Shown: positions 15,362-25,385 of the stretch, one piece after another | How positions within the stretch are numbered: position 1 is the stretch's first letter | Layout: each line of letters starts with the position of its first letter | Assembly (NCBI GenBank): GCA_900547595.1 | Contig: URHE01000022.1 | Coordinates: 1 to 26,169 of the forward strand | Length of the DNA stretch: 26,169 nt | Origin: an uncultured Desulfovibrio sp. | GTDB lineage: Bacteria > Desulfobacterota > Desulfovibrionia > Desulfovibrionales > Desulfovibrionaceae | Reading direction: 5' to 3' | Program-made: the position numbers and the translations under genes | The notes under the pieces: generated by a model | Database searches by the model: none | What the model was told of the DNA's origin: nothing | The model's input: only the letters and a program-made list of their open reading frames with translations

Positions 15362-15401
15362 AAGGCCCTTTTTTCGGCGCAGATGCCGGAAAAAGGGCCT
15401 T
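15362..15401. terminator. Bidirectional terminator between sigma-54 activator gene and htpG
   Basis: A 17-bp stem (arms at 15362-15378 and 15385-15401, one G-U pair) holds GGCCC, then a run of T on one side and a run of A on the other, with loop GCAGAT. The convergent gene pair on either side makes this a shared terminator. Confidence 0.85.
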
Positions 15402-15481
15402 CTCGCGTATTTTCCCCAGGTTCCGCCGCCTGCCTTTCGGCGGAAACCCACGCGTTTCCGCCGTATTCCGGCGCGGCGGCG

Positions 15482-17428
15482 CTAGATTTTCTTCACTTCC
15501 ACATACCAGGCCGCGGCCTCGGTGAGCAGCCGGCTCTCGCGGGCGGCAAGGGCCTGCGGGTCCTTGAGGTAGCCGTCCAGCAGGAGGCAGCCGTCAAAGA
15601 GGTTGCGCGTCATGTCGACGAGCACGCGGTCGTCCCTGTCCGCCTTGAAGATGCGCAGCATGCTGCGCAGCAGCGGATGATCGCGGTTGACCTCCAGGAT
15701 CTTGACCGGCAGGGAATCGTCCTTGTTCATGACCTTGAGGAGCTTTTCCATGGAGGCGGTCATGCCGCCGTCCGGCGCCACGAGCACAGCCGGGCTGTCG
15801 GCCAGGCGGTGCGAGACGCGCACCTCCGTGACCGTGTCGCCCAGTATCTCCTTCATGCGGGCCATGAGGCCGTCGAACGAGGCGTTGTCGTCCTCCGAAA
15901 GCGGCGCCACGGCCTCGGGCTTCTCCTTGTCCTCAAAGGCGGCGAGGGCGTCGTCGGCGGCGGTCTCCACGGCCTTGAACTCCCAGTCCTTGTAGGAGCC
16001 CAGGCCGTCCATGACGAATTCGTCCACCGGCTCAAAGAGGAAGAGCGCCTCGATGCCCTTTTTGCGGAAAATCTCCATGTGCGGATTGAGCCGCGCGGCC
16101 TCGCGGTTGGGCGCGGTGACGTACCAGATGGTCTTTTGTCCCTCGGGCGCGCGGGCCATGTAGTCGTCGAGGCTGGTCAGGGCCTCGGCGTCGGCCAGCG
16201 CCGAGGAATTGAAGCGCAGCAGCGCGGCCACGCGCTCGCGATTGACGAAATCATGGTAGCCCAGCTTGAATATCTTGCCGTGCAGCCGCCAGAAGCGGTT
16301 GTACTTCTCCGCGTCGTCCCGCGCCATGCCCTCCAGATGGCCCAGGGTCTGCTTGACGATGACCTGGTTGATCTTGCGCAGGATGACGTTTTCCTGGAGC
16401 GTCTCGCGCGAGATGTTGAGCGGCAGGTCCTCGGTATCCACCACGCCCTTGAGGAAAGCGAGATATTCCGGGATGAGCTCCTTGTTGCGGTGCTGGATGA
16501 GGACGCGGCGCGCATAGAGATCAAGGCCCCAGTAGTCGCGGTCCGCCCCGAAAAAGTCCATGGCCGCGTCCGGAATGAAGAGCAGGGCCATGAACTGGAC
16601 AGGCACGTCCACCGCGATGTGTTCCACGTCCAGCGGGTCTTTCGTGTCGTAGGTCAGGGCCTTGTAGAAGGCGGCATAGTCCTCCTTTTTCACGCTGGCC
16701 TTCGGCTCGCGCCAGAGCGCGGGCTGGGTGTTCACGCGCTCGCCGTCCACAAAGATGGGGAAGGGCACAAAGGCCGAATGCTTGCGGATGGCCGACTCCA
16801 CCCGGAATTTCTCGGCGTATTCCAGGCAGTCCTCCTTGAGGTGGGCCGTGATGACGGTGCCGCGCACGGGTTCGGCGGCGGCGCTCTCCGCCACCGTATA
16901 GCTGCCGAGGCCGTCGCTGGTCCACACATGGGCCGGCGCGTCCCCGGGGGCGAAGGCCGGGCGGGAGGTCACCTCCACCTTGTCCGCCACCATGAATACC
17001 GAATAAAAGCCCACGCCGAAACGGCCGATGATGCTGGCCGCGTCCGCCGTGGCGGCCTCGTCCCCGCTCCCGGCATTTTTGGCGTTTTCTGCGGCCAGAC
17101 CGGCCAGAAAGTCCTCGGAGCCGGACTTGGCGATGGTGCCGAGGTTTTCCGCCAGCTCCTCGGCGGTCATGCCCAGGCCCGTATCCGCAATGGTCAGGGT
17201 TTTGGCGTCCTTGTCGAGCGTGATGCGGATCTCCAGCGGCAGGTCGGGCTGGCGCGGCGTCTCGCCCCGGTTGACGCGGAAACGGAGCTTGTCCAGCGCG
17301 TCCGAGGCGTTGGAAATGAGCTCGCGCAAGAATATCTCGCGGTTGGTGTACAGGGAATTGGTGAGGATATGGAGCACCTTGCGCACTTCGGCGCGGAACT
17401 GGCGTGTTTTCTTGCCGTTTTCGGCCAT
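15482..17428 (-). CDS. htpG: Molecular chaperone HtpG (Hsp90 family)
   Basis: A 648-residue cytoplasmic Hsp90. The N-terminal ATPase (GHKL) domain shows EIFLRELISNASDALDKLRF near residues 29-48, then LTIADTGLGMTAEEL and GRFGVGFYSVFMVADKVEV. The middle domain has LYARRVLIQ and LPLNISRETLQE. The C-terminal dimerisation part ends in a lysine-valine-rich tail with no MEEVD, as in bacteria. The length is slightly above that of E. coli HtpG. The start at 17428 is fixed by AGGAGG seven bases upstream. An upstream in-frame ATG (17506) has no such site. It is a single-gene unit facing lepA, and its downstream end uses the shared terminator. No CIRCE element was seen upstream. Confidence 0.97.
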   Translation of the reverse strand: MAENGKKTRQFRAEVRKVLHILTNSLYTNREIFLRELISNASDALDKLRFRVNRGETPRQPDLPLEIRITLDKDAKTLTIADTGLGMTAEELAENLGTIAKSGSEDFLAGLAAENAKNAGSGDEAATADAASIIGRFGVGFYSVFMVADKVEVTSRPAFAPGDAPAHVWTSDGLGSYTVAESAAAEPVRGTVITAHLKEDCLEYAEKFRVESAIRKHSAFVPFPIFVDGERVNTQPALWREPKASVKKEDYAAFYKALTYDTKDPLDVEHIAVDVPVQFMALLFIPDAAMDFFGADRDYWGLDLYARRVLIQHRNKELIPEYLAFLKGVVDTEDLPLNISRETLQENVILRKINQVIVKQTLGHLEGMARDDAEKYNRFWRLHGKIFKLGYHDFVNRERVAALLRFNSSALADAEALTSLDDYMARAPEGQKTIWYVTAPNREAARLNPHMEIFRKKGIEALFLFEPVDEFVMDGLGSYKDWEFKAVETAADDALAAFEDKEKPEAVAPLSEDDNASFDGLMARMKEILGDTVTEVRVSHRLADSPAVLVAPDGGMTASMEKLLKVMNKDDSLPVKILEVNRDHPLLRSMLRIFKADRDDRVLVDMTRNLFDGCLLLDGYLKDPQALAARESRLLTEAAAWYVEVKKI

Positions 17429-17576
17429 GGGGGAACCTCCTGAAAATTTCCGGACGCGCACGGCGGGCGTGACGGCAGGACGGCGAACGCCGTCCCTCAT
17501 GGACAATTAAGGCCGCCCCGGCAGACGTCAAGGGCGGCAAACGCCGGGGAGCCGCGCCGGCCCGGCTGTGCCATCG

Positions 17577-17605
17577 TGGACTTTGGCCGCCCCCTGGGCT
17601 ATGCT
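17577..17605 (+). promoter_or_regulatory. Candidate sigma-70 promoter of lepA
   Basis: TGGACT and TATGCT are separated by 17 bases, 34 bases before the lepA ATG. Both hexamers match the consensus only partly, so this is a weak call. Confidence 0.3.
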
Positions 17606-17638
17606 CGTCCGTCATTCTCCCGAGCGCAGGAAGGTTCC

Positions 17639-19444
17639 ATGATCCCCCAGAGCCGTATCCGCAATTTCTGCATCATCGCCCATATCGACCATGGCAAGTC
17701 CACCCTGGCCGACCGCATCCTTGAACTCACCCGTGTGGTGAGCGCGCGCGAGGCGCGGGAGCAGTATCTGGACAGGATGGACCTTGAGCGCGAGCGCGGC
17801 ATCACCATCAAGGCCCAGACCGTGCGCATCCCCTACACGGCGGCCGACGGGCAGGAATACGAGCTCAACCTCATCGACACGCCCGGCCATGTGGACTTTC
17901 ACTATGAAGTCTCGCGCTCGCTGGCCGCCTGCGAGGGCGCGCTGCTGGTGGTGGACGCCACGCAGGGCGTGGAGGCCCAGACCCTGGGCAACGTCTATCT
18001 GGCCCTGGACCATGACCACGAGATCGTGCCCGTGCTCAACAAGATCGACCTCCCCAGCGCGGACCCGGCCCGGGTGCGCGCCGAGATAGAGGAAGGCATC
18101 GGTCTCGACTGCGCCGGGGCGCTGGAGGTCTCGGCCAAGACGGGCCTTGGGGTGGACGCGGTGCTGGAAGCCATCGTGGAGCGCCTGCCCGCGCCGCGCG
18201 GCGATCGCGAGGCGCCGCTCAAGGCGCTCATCTTCGATTCCTGGTACGACAGCTATCAGGGCGTGGTGGCGCTCTTCCGCGTCATGGACGGTCGCATCCG
18301 CAAGGGCGACCGCATCCGCCTCATGAGCACGGGCAAGGAATACGAGGCCCTGCGCCTCGGCGTGTTCTCGCCCGAAGCCGTGGACGTGGACGAACTCCTC
18401 GCGGGCGAGGTGGGCTTTCTCTCCGGCTCCATCAAGGAGCTGGGCGACGCGCGCGTGGGCGACACCATCACCCTGGCCACCCGGCCCGCCGCCGAGCCCG
18501 TGCCCGGCTTCAAGGAGGTCAAGCCCGTGGTGTTCTGCGGGCTCTACCCCACGGAATCGGACGAATACGAAAATCTCAAGGCCGCGCTGGAAAAGCTCCA
18601 GCTCAACGACGCGGCCTTCAGCTTCGAGCCGGAGACCTCCCAGGCCCTCGGCTTCGGCTTCCGCTGCGGCTTTCTCGGCCTCTTGCACATGGAGATCATT
18701 CAGGAACGGCTGGAGCGCGAGTTCGAGGTGGGGCTCATCGCCACGGCCCCTTCGGTCATCTACCGGGTGGAGACCACCGACGGCCAGACCCTGGAGATCG
18801 ACAATCCGAGCCGCCTGCCCGATCCCTCAAAGATCCGTGCCCTCTACGAGCCCTTTGTGCGCATGGACATCCATGTGCCCAACGAATTCGTGGGCAATGT
18901 CATGAAACTCTGCGAGGAAAAGCGCGGCGAGCAGAAAGACCTCCACTACCTCGCGGCCAACCGCGTGGTCGTGACCTACGAACTGCCCTTCGCGGAGATC
19001 GTCTACGACTTTTTCGACCGGCTCAAGTCCGTGACGCGCGGCTACGCCTCCATGGACTACGAGCCCGTGGACTACCGCCCCTCGGACCTCGTGCGCCTGG
19101 ACATCCTGCTCAACGGCGAGCCCGTGGACGCGCTGGCGGTCATCGTCCACCGCGACCGGGCCTATCCCTACGGGCGCGGCCTGGCGCTCAAGCTCAAGCG
19201 CACCATCCCGCGCCAGCTTTTCCAGGTGGCCATCCAGGCGGCCATCGGCCAGAAGATCATCGCCCGCGAAACGGTCTCCGCCTTCCGCAAGGACGTCACC
19301 GCCAAATGCTATGGCGGCGACATCACCCGCAAACGCAAGCTGCTGGAAAAACAGAAGGAAGGCAAAAAACGCATGAAGCGCATGGGCAATGTGGAACTGC
19401 CGCAGGAGGCGTTCCTCGCCGCGCTGAAAGTGGGGGACGAGTAG
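17639..19444 (+). CDS. lepA: Elongation factor 4 (LepA), ribosome back-translocating GTPase
   Basis: A 601-residue translational GTPase. The G-domain motifs are complete: P-loop AHIDHGKSTLADRIL at about residues 14-28, RERGITIKAQ switch I, DTPGHVDFHYEVSRSL switch II and NKIDLP. The LepA-specific C-terminal domain is present, ending RKLLEKQKEGKKRMKRMGNV, which reaches the peptidyl-transferase region in this family. The length is normal. The start at 17639 follows GCAGGAAGG. A longer in-frame reading from 17576 has no ribosome binding site and would run through the likely promoter. It lies beside, but is separate from, the ribosomal protein operon. Confidence 0.97.
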   Translation: MIPQSRIRNFCIIAHIDHGKSTLADRILELTRVVSAREAREQYLDRMDLERERGITIKAQTVRIPYTAADGQEYELNLIDTPGHVDFHYEVSRSLAACEGALLVVDATQGVEAQTLGNVYLALDHDHEIVPVLNKIDLPSADPARVRAEIEEGIGLDCAGALEVSAKTGLGVDAVLEAIVERLPAPRGDREAPLKALIFDSWYDSYQGVVALFRVMDGRIRKGDRIRLMSTGKEYEALRLGVFSPEAVDVDELLAGEVGFLSGSIKELGDARVGDTITLATRPAAEPVPGFKEVKPVVFCGLYPTESDEYENLKAALEKLQLNDAAFSFEPETSQALGFGFRCGFLGLLHMEIIQERLEREFEVGLIATAPSVIYRVETTDGQTLEIDNPSRLPDPSKIRALYEPFVRMDIHVPNEFVGNVMKLCEEKRGEQKDLHYLAANRVVVTYELPFAEIVYDFFDRLKSVTRGYASMDYEPVDYRPSDLVRLDILLNGEPVDALAVIVHRDRAYPYGRGLALKLKRTIPRQLFQVAIQAAIGQKIIARETVSAFRKDVTAKCYGGDITRKRKLLEKQKEGKKRMKRMGNVELPQEAFLAALKVGDE

Positions 19445-19480
19445 CGCGGCAGGGGCCGCGGGTGCCGGGAAAAGGCTCCG

Positions 19481-19735
19481 TCAGGAGTGGTAGCCCGGCG
19501 TCCAGGCGCCCGAAGCGTCGCCGCAGTCGGGACAGGGCAGGCTGTTGCCGCACACGGTGCAGCTGTGCGGCGTGAAGCGCCCCACGCCATGGCAGCGCGG
19601 GCAGACGCCCCGGCCCGCGTCCTCATGGAACATCCCGCTGCCACGGCAGTCCGGGCAGAGGGATGTGCTCTGCCCGTTCCAGCAGGCGCCGCAGGAAAGG
19701 CGGCCCGAGCCGCCGCATGTCTCGCAAATGGACAT
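19481..19735 (-). CDS. Small multi-zinc-ribbon (DnaJ-central-domain-like) protein
   Basis: An 84-residue protein with six CxxC pairs at 4/7, 15/18, 27/30, 45/48, 59/62 and 68/71. Three of them are in the CxxCxGxG form of the DnaJ zinc domain (CETCGGSG, CPDCRGSG, CPRCHGVG). It therefore can bind about three zinc ions and may hold unfolded proteins or nucleic acid, but there is no J domain. The start ATG at 19735 is chosen because CAGGAG lies six bases ahead, whereas the ATG six bases earlier abuts that site. It stands alone on the minus strand between lepA and rpsL. The function is unknown. Confidence 0.7.
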   Translation of the reverse strand: MSICETCGGSGRLSCGACWNGQSTSLCPDCRGSGMFHEDAGRGVCPRCHGVGRFTPHSCTVCGNSLPCPDCGDASGAWTPGYHS

Positions 19736-19853
19736 CGGCATCTCCTGTTTCGGCTCGCGCGGCACTGCCGCGAAAGCTCTGAAGGTTTCCGGCCCGTGGG
19801 GGTCAATGCGCCCGGCGCGGCGCCGGTCCGCGCGTCATCCCTCAGGGAATGGC

Positions 19854-19882
19854 TTGACACATCGGCGCGCTTTGGTTAAGAG
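19854..19882 (+). promoter_or_regulatory. Sigma-70 promoter of the rpsL operon
   Basis: A perfect TTGACA (19854-19859) is followed after 17 bases by TAAGAG (19877-19882), 46 bases before the rpsL ATG. The -35 half is strong and the -10 half is weak. Confidence 0.55.
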
Positions 19883-19927
19883 CATGCCCTTGGCGTTTTG
19901 TCCATACCCAAATTTTTGGAGGATCCC

Positions 19928-20299
19928 ATGCCCACCATCAACCAGCTGATCCATACCGAGCGCGAGCCGGTGGTGAAGCGCAAAAAGACGCCGGCCCTCC
20001 AGGCCTGCCCGCAGAAGCGGGGCGTCTGCACGCGCGTGTACACCACCACCCCGAAAAAGCCGAACTCGGCCCTGCGCAAGGTCGCCCGCGTGCGCCTGAC
20101 CAACGGCATCGAAGTGACGGCCTACATCCCAGGCGAGGGCCACAACCTGCAGGAGCACTCGGTGGTGCTCATCCGCGGCGGCCGCGTCAAGGACCTTCCC
20201 GGCGTGCGCTACCACATCATCCGTGGCACGCTCGACGCCTCCGGTGTGGCCGATCGCCGCAAGAGCCGTTCCAAGTACGGCGCCAAGCGGCCCAAGTAG
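19928..20299 (+). CDS. rpsL: 30S ribosomal protein S12
   Basis: A 123-residue S12 of the decoding centre. All signature segments are present: PTINQL at the N-terminus, TPALQACPQKRGVCTRVYTT, TPKKPNSALRKVA and PGEGHNLQEHSVVLIRGGR. Lys43 and Lys88, the positions whose change gives streptomycin resistance, are wild type, and Asp89, the usual methylthiolation site, is present. The start at 19928 has TTTGGAGGATCCC ahead, while an ATG 30 bases earlier in frame has no good site. It is the first gene of the rpsL-rpsG-fusA unit. Confidence 0.98.
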   Translation: MPTINQLIHTEREPVVKRKKTPALQACPQKRGVCTRVYTTTPKKPNSALRKVARVRLTNGIEVTAYIPGEGHNLQEHSVVLIRGGRVKDLPGVRYHIIRGTLDASGVADRRKSRSKYGAKRPK

Positions 20300-20303
20300 T
20301 TCC

Positions 20304-20322
20304 GGCGGAGCGCGCCTCCGCC
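20304..20322 (+). repeat. Hairpin after rpsL
   Basis: GGCGGAG and CTCCGCC flank CGCGC directly after the rpsL stop, followed by CTTTCCC. It could be a weak attenuator or a processing site in the 173-base rpsL-rpsG gap. Confidence 0.4.
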
Positions 20323-20472
20323 CTTTCCCGCCGGGCCCTCGCGGCCCCGGCATAACCGAGAACCCTGTGGGCGTGCGCCATGCGCCGCGCCACGGCTGCC
20401 GTTGCGGAATCAGCGGCGCCGGCGCGTCGCGGGGTTGGTGACGCCGCATCAAGGAACGCAAGGAGAAACCCC

Positions 20473-20943
20473 ATGCCACGCAAAGGCCCGGTCCCCAAGA
20501 GGGAGATACTGCCCGATCCGTTGTATTCCAGCCGTCTGGTCACCAAGTTCGTCAACCGGCTCATGTACGACGGCAAGAAGGGCGCCGCGGAAAAGATTTT
20601 CTACAGCGCGCTGGACACGCTGGCCGAAAAGACCGGCGAGGACCCCATGCGCGCCTTCGAGAAGGCCCTGGACAATGTGAAACCGCACATGGAGGTCAAG
20701 GCGCGCCGGGTGGGCGGCGCGACCTACCAGGTCCCCATGGAGGTCCGCCCCGAACGCCAGGTCTCGCTCGCCATCCGCTGGCTCATCAACTACGCCCGCT
20801 CGCGCGGGGAAAAGGGCATGACCGCCAAGCTCTCCAACGAGCTGCTCGACGCCTGGAACGGGCGCGGCGGCGCGGTGAAAAAGCGTGAGGACACGCACCG
20901 CATGGCCGACGCCAACAAGGCCTTCGCCCACTACCGCTGGTAG
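20473..20943 (+). CDS. rpsG: 30S ribosomal protein S7
   Basis: A 156-residue S7, the primary assembly protein of the 30S head. Visible signatures: MPRKGPVPKREILPDPLY, LVTKFVNRLMYDGKKGAAEKIFY, VGGATYQVPMEVRPERQ and the C-terminal REDTHRMADANKAFAHYRW. This is the short bacterial form. The start at 20473 follows AAGGAGAAACCCC. It stands 173 bases after rpsL and 96 bases before fusA, and both gaps contain hairpins. S7 is known to regulate this operon in E. coli. Confidence 0.98.
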   Translation: MPRKGPVPKREILPDPLYSSRLVTKFVNRLMYDGKKGAAEKIFYSALDTLAEKTGEDPMRAFEKALDNVKPHMEVKARRVGGATYQVPMEVRPERQVSLAIRWLINYARSRGEKGMTAKLSNELLDAWNGRGGAVKKREDTHRMADANKAFAHYRW

Positions 20944-20966
20944 GGGCGCGCGACAGGACTCGCCGC

Positions 20967-21002
20967 CGCCGGGGCCGCATCCGCAAGGATACCGCCCCGG
21001 CG
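20967..21002 (+). promoter_or_regulatory. Composite hairpin with GCAA tetraloop between rpsG and fusA
   Basis: An outer perfect 9-bp stem (CGCCGGGGC / GCCCCGGCG) encloses a 3x3 internal loop (CGC/ACC), a 4-bp stem ATCC/GGAT and a GCAA tetraloop of the stable GNRA class. No T-run follows. It lies 37 bases before the fusA start and may be a protein-binding or processing element. Confidence 0.45.
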
Positions 21003-21039
21003 TTGATTATCGCCGCTTTCGCCGCAGGGAGGAATTACC

Positions 21040-23118
21040 GTGGCACGCACCGTTCCCGTAGACAAACAGCGCAATATCGGCATCATGGCCCATATTGACG
21101 CCGGCAAGACCACCACCACCGAGCGCATCCTCTATTACACCGGCGTTTCGCACAAGATCGGCGAAACGCATGACGGCCAGGCCACCATGGACTTCATGGA
21201 GCAGGAGCAGGAGCGCGGCATCACCATCACCTCCGCCGCCACCACCTGCTTCTGGAAGGACTGCCGCATCAACATCATTGACACGCCCGGCCATGTGGAC
21301 TTCACCATCGAGGTGGAGCGCTCCCTGCGCGTGCTCGACGGCGCGGTCTGCGTCTTTGACGCCGTGGCCGGCGTGGAGCCCCAGTCCGAAACGGTCTGGC
21401 GCCAGGCCGACCGCTACCATGTGCCGCGCATCTGCTTTGTGAACAAGATGGACCGCATCGGCGCCAACTTTTTCCGTTGCGTGGGCATGATCCATGACCG
21501 CCTGGGCGCCAAGGCCGTGCCCCTGCAGCTGCCCATCGGCGCCGAGGACAAGTTCGAGGGCGTGGTGGACCTCGTGCGCGGCAAGGCCATCTATTACGAC
21601 AAGAGCACCAAGGGCGCGGAATTCAAGGTGACGGACGTCCCCGACGACATGAAGGCCCTGTTCGACGAAAAGCACCACGAACTGCTCGAGGCCGTGGCCG
21701 AGGAGGACGAGGCCCTGCTCGAAAAGTATCTCGGCGGCGAGGCGCTCACCGAGGACGAGATCAACTCCTGCATCCGCAAGGCCACCATCTCGCGCAGCAT
21801 CGTGCCGGTGCTCTGCGGCTCGGCCTTCCGCAACATGGGCGTCCAGCCCCTGCTCGACGCCGTGGTGGACTATCTGCCCTCGCCGGTGGACATCCCGCCC
21901 ATGACCGGCCATGTGCCCGGCCATGAGGACGAGATCGTCGAATGCCACTGCGATGACAAGGAGCCCCTGGCCGGCCTGGTGTTCAAGCTCTTTTCCGATC
22001 CCTTCATCGGGCATCTCTCGTTCTTCCGCATCTATTCCGGCGTCATCGAGACCGGCATGAGCGCGCTCAACGCCAATACCGGCAAGAAGGAGCGCATCGG
22101 CCGCATCCTCAAGATGCACGCCAACAAGCGGGAGGACATCAAGTGGGCCGGCGCCGGCGACATCGTGGCTCTCGTGGGCCTCAAGAACGCCTCCACCGGT
22201 GACACGCTCTGCGACGACAAGCGCCCGGTCATCCTCGAATCGCTCAATATCCCCGAGCCGGTCATCGAAGTGGCCATCGAGCCCAAGACCAAGGCCGACC
22301 GCGACGCGCTCTCGGCGGCCCTCGGCAAGCTGGCCAAGGAGGACCCCTCCTTCCGCGTCAAGGGCGACGAGGAGACCAACCAGACCCTCATCGCGGGCAT
22401 GGGCGAGCTCCATCTGGAGATCATCGTCGACCGCCTCACGCGCGAATTCAACGTCAACGCCAATGTGGGCAAGCCGCAGGTGGCCTACCGCGAGACCATC
22501 TCCAAGCCGTCCAAGTCGGACATGAAGCACGCCAAGCAGTCCGGCGGCCGCGGCCAGTACGGCCACTGCGTCATCGAGGTGGAGCCCAATCCGGGCAAGG
22601 GCTACGAATTCATCAACTCCATCACGGGCGGCGTCATTCCCAAGGAATACATCCCGGCCATCGACAAGGGCATCCAGGACGCCATGAAGTCCGGCGTGCT
22701 GGCCGGCTTCCCGACCGTCGACCTCAAGGTCAATCTGGTCTTTGGCTCCTACCACGAGGTGGACTCCTCCGAGCAGGCCTTCTACGTCGCCGGCTCCATG
22801 GCCATCAAGGATGCCATGAACAAGGCCGCGCCCGTCCTGCTTGAGCCCATCATGGATGTGGAAGTGGTCACGCCCGAGGAATACCTGGGCGACGTCATGG
22901 GCGACCTCAACGGCCGCCGCGGCCGCGTCCAGAGCATGGAAGCCCGCGCGGGCGGCGCGCAGAGCGTGCGCGCCCAGGTGCCCCTGGCCTCCATGTTCGG
23001 CTACGCCACGGACCTGCGCTCGCGCACCCAGGGCCGCGCCACCTTCACCATGCAGTTCGACCACTACGAAAAGGTGCCCGCCGCCCTGGCCGAAGAGATA
23101 CAGAAGGCCAGAGGCTAG
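21040..23118 (+). CDS. fusA: Elongation factor G
   Basis: A 692-residue translocation GTPase. It starts at GTG, with GGGAGG eight bases ahead. The P-loop AHIDAGKTTTTERIL is at about residues 17-31, switch I is ERGITITSAA, then DTPGHVDFTIEVERSLRVLDG and NKMDR. Domain IV has SGGRGQYGHCVIEVEP and the C-terminal domain has GDLNGRRGRVQSMEARAG. It is the typical bacterial housekeeping EF-G in length and motifs. It is the last gene of the rpsL-rpsG-fusA unit. A strong terminator 28 bases after the stop ends the operon, and no tuf follows. Confidence 0.98.
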   Translation: MARTVPVDKQRNIGIMAHIDAGKTTTTERILYYTGVSHKIGETHDGQATMDFMEQEQERGITITSAATTCFWKDCRINIIDTPGHVDFTIEVERSLRVLDGAVCVFDAVAGVEPQSETVWRQADRYHVPRICFVNKMDRIGANFFRCVGMIHDRLGAKAVPLQLPIGAEDKFEGVVDLVRGKAIYYDKSTKGAEFKVTDVPDDMKALFDEKHHELLEAVAEEDEALLEKYLGGEALTEDEINSCIRKATISRSIVPVLCGSAFRNMGVQPLLDAVVDYLPSPVDIPPMTGHVPGHEDEIVECHCDDKEPLAGLVFKLFSDPFIGHLSFFRIYSGVIETGMSALNANTGKKERIGRILKMHANKREDIKWAGAGDIVALVGLKNASTGDTLCDDKRPVILESLNIPEPVIEVAIEPKTKADRDALSAALGKLAKEDPSFRVKGDEETNQTLIAGMGELHLEIIVDRLTREFNVNANVGKPQVAYRETISKPSKSDMKHAKQSGGRGQYGHCVIEVEPNPGKGYEFINSITGGVIPKEYIPAIDKGIQDAMKSGVLAGFPTVDLKVNLVFGSYHEVDSSEQAFYVAGSMAIKDAMNKAAPVLLEPIMDVEVVTPEEYLGDVMGDLNGRRGRVQSMEARAGGAQSVRAQVPLASMFGYATDLRSRTQGRATFTMQFDHYEKVPAALAEEIQKARG

Positions 23119-23145
23119 GCCCCGCGCCCGGCATCCACAGACATG

Positions 23146-23176
23146 AAAAAAGCCCCCGGCAACGGGGGCTTTTTTT
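23146..23176. terminator. Bidirectional intrinsic terminator between fusA and glnS
   Basis: A 12-bp stem of six A's plus GCCCCC pairs with GGGGGC plus T's around the loop GGCAAC, ending in seven T's. Because of the A-run it also works on the minus strand for glnS. Confidence 0.93.
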
Positions 23177-23211
23177 CGGCGCGGCGCGCGGACGGCGGGG
23201 CCACAACGCGC

Positions 23212-24942
<1,731 letters not shown>

Positions 24943-24998
24943 GCCGCGCTCCGGAAAAGGTGATCGTGGGCCGCATGATTGCGTTTGGGAAACATACA

Positions 24999-25027
24999 AG
25001 CGTATCCCAGGCGGACACAGCGGTCAA
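24999..25027 (-). promoter_or_regulatory. Candidate sigma-70 promoter of glnS
   Basis: On the minus strand TTGACC (25027-25022) is followed after 17 bases by TACGCT (25004-24999), 57 bases before the glnS ATG. The -35 half matches five of six positions and the -10 half three. Confidence 0.45.
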
Positions 25028-25116
25028 TGCATCCCTCCGCCGGCGCCGGGGCGCCGGGCAGTCGCGGCGGGGATTGCATCCAATATGGCGAAATATAACG
25101 ACAAATAAAAAAATAC

Positions 25117-25145
25117 TTGCAATTTTGCGAGGCATTGCGTACATA
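25117..25145 (+). promoter_or_regulatory. Candidate promoter for the PaaK-like gene
   Basis: TTGCAA, 17 bases, then TACATA, in the AT-richest part of the 443-base glnS-to-PaaK gap. It would give a leader of about 230 bases that contains all six inverted repeats. The match is moderate. Confidence 0.35.
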
Positions 25146-25176
25146 CAGGCGTTCTGCTTTTCTTCATGTATCCTTT

Positions 25177-25342
25177 GGCCGCGCCGCGGCCCCCGTGTCT
25201 GGAAGGCATTTCCTCCTTCGCAGGAAATGGCTTCTACCGCCAGACAAGAGTCTGGCGCGGCGCAAAAAGCGCCGTGAATGAGCCAAAAATCACATTTTTT
25301 GGCGAATGATCTTCATACTTCAGCTCCTGGCTGAAGTATGAA
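25177..25342 (+). repeat. Array of six consecutive perfect inverted repeats in the leader of the PaaK-like gene
   Basis: Six non-overlapping stem-loops are packed in 166 bases. They are 25177-25191 (GGCCGC, loop 3), 25207-25229 (CATTTCCT, loop 7), 25238-25257 (CGCCAGAC, loop 4), 25258-25274 (CGGCGC, loop 5), 25282-25303 (GCCAAAAA, loop 6) and 25312-25342 (13-bp stem with core CATACTTCAGC, loop TCCTG). The stems differ in sequence, so it is not a simple repeat family. None ends in a free T-run. The last lies 43 bases before the coding start. They may form a structured RNA leader. This is the main content of the long gap between glnS and the next gene. Confidence 0.7.
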
Positions 25343-25385
25343 ATGAGTTCCACAGACCGGCACCAGCCAGCCGCAGGGAGATGTC

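Noticed and set aside
15383..17443. A 686-codon plus-strand open frame opposite htpG
   Set aside because: htpG has full Hsp90 motifs and an ideal ribosome binding site. The opposite frame is a shadow.
21007..23064. A 685-codon minus-strand open frame opposite fusA
   Set aside because: fusA is certain, and the opposite frame has no family features.
25222..25277. A 16-codon frame in the hairpin array (ATG at 25227) as a leader peptide
   Set aside because: AGGA abuts the ATG, too close to serve as a ribosome binding site, and the codons show no run of one amino acid that would suggest attenuation.
25258..25303. Hairpins at 25258 and 25282 as a terminator for transcripts entering from the left
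   Set aside because: glnS runs the other way, no gene to the left needs termination here, and the T's at 25295-25300 are used in the stem with no free tail.
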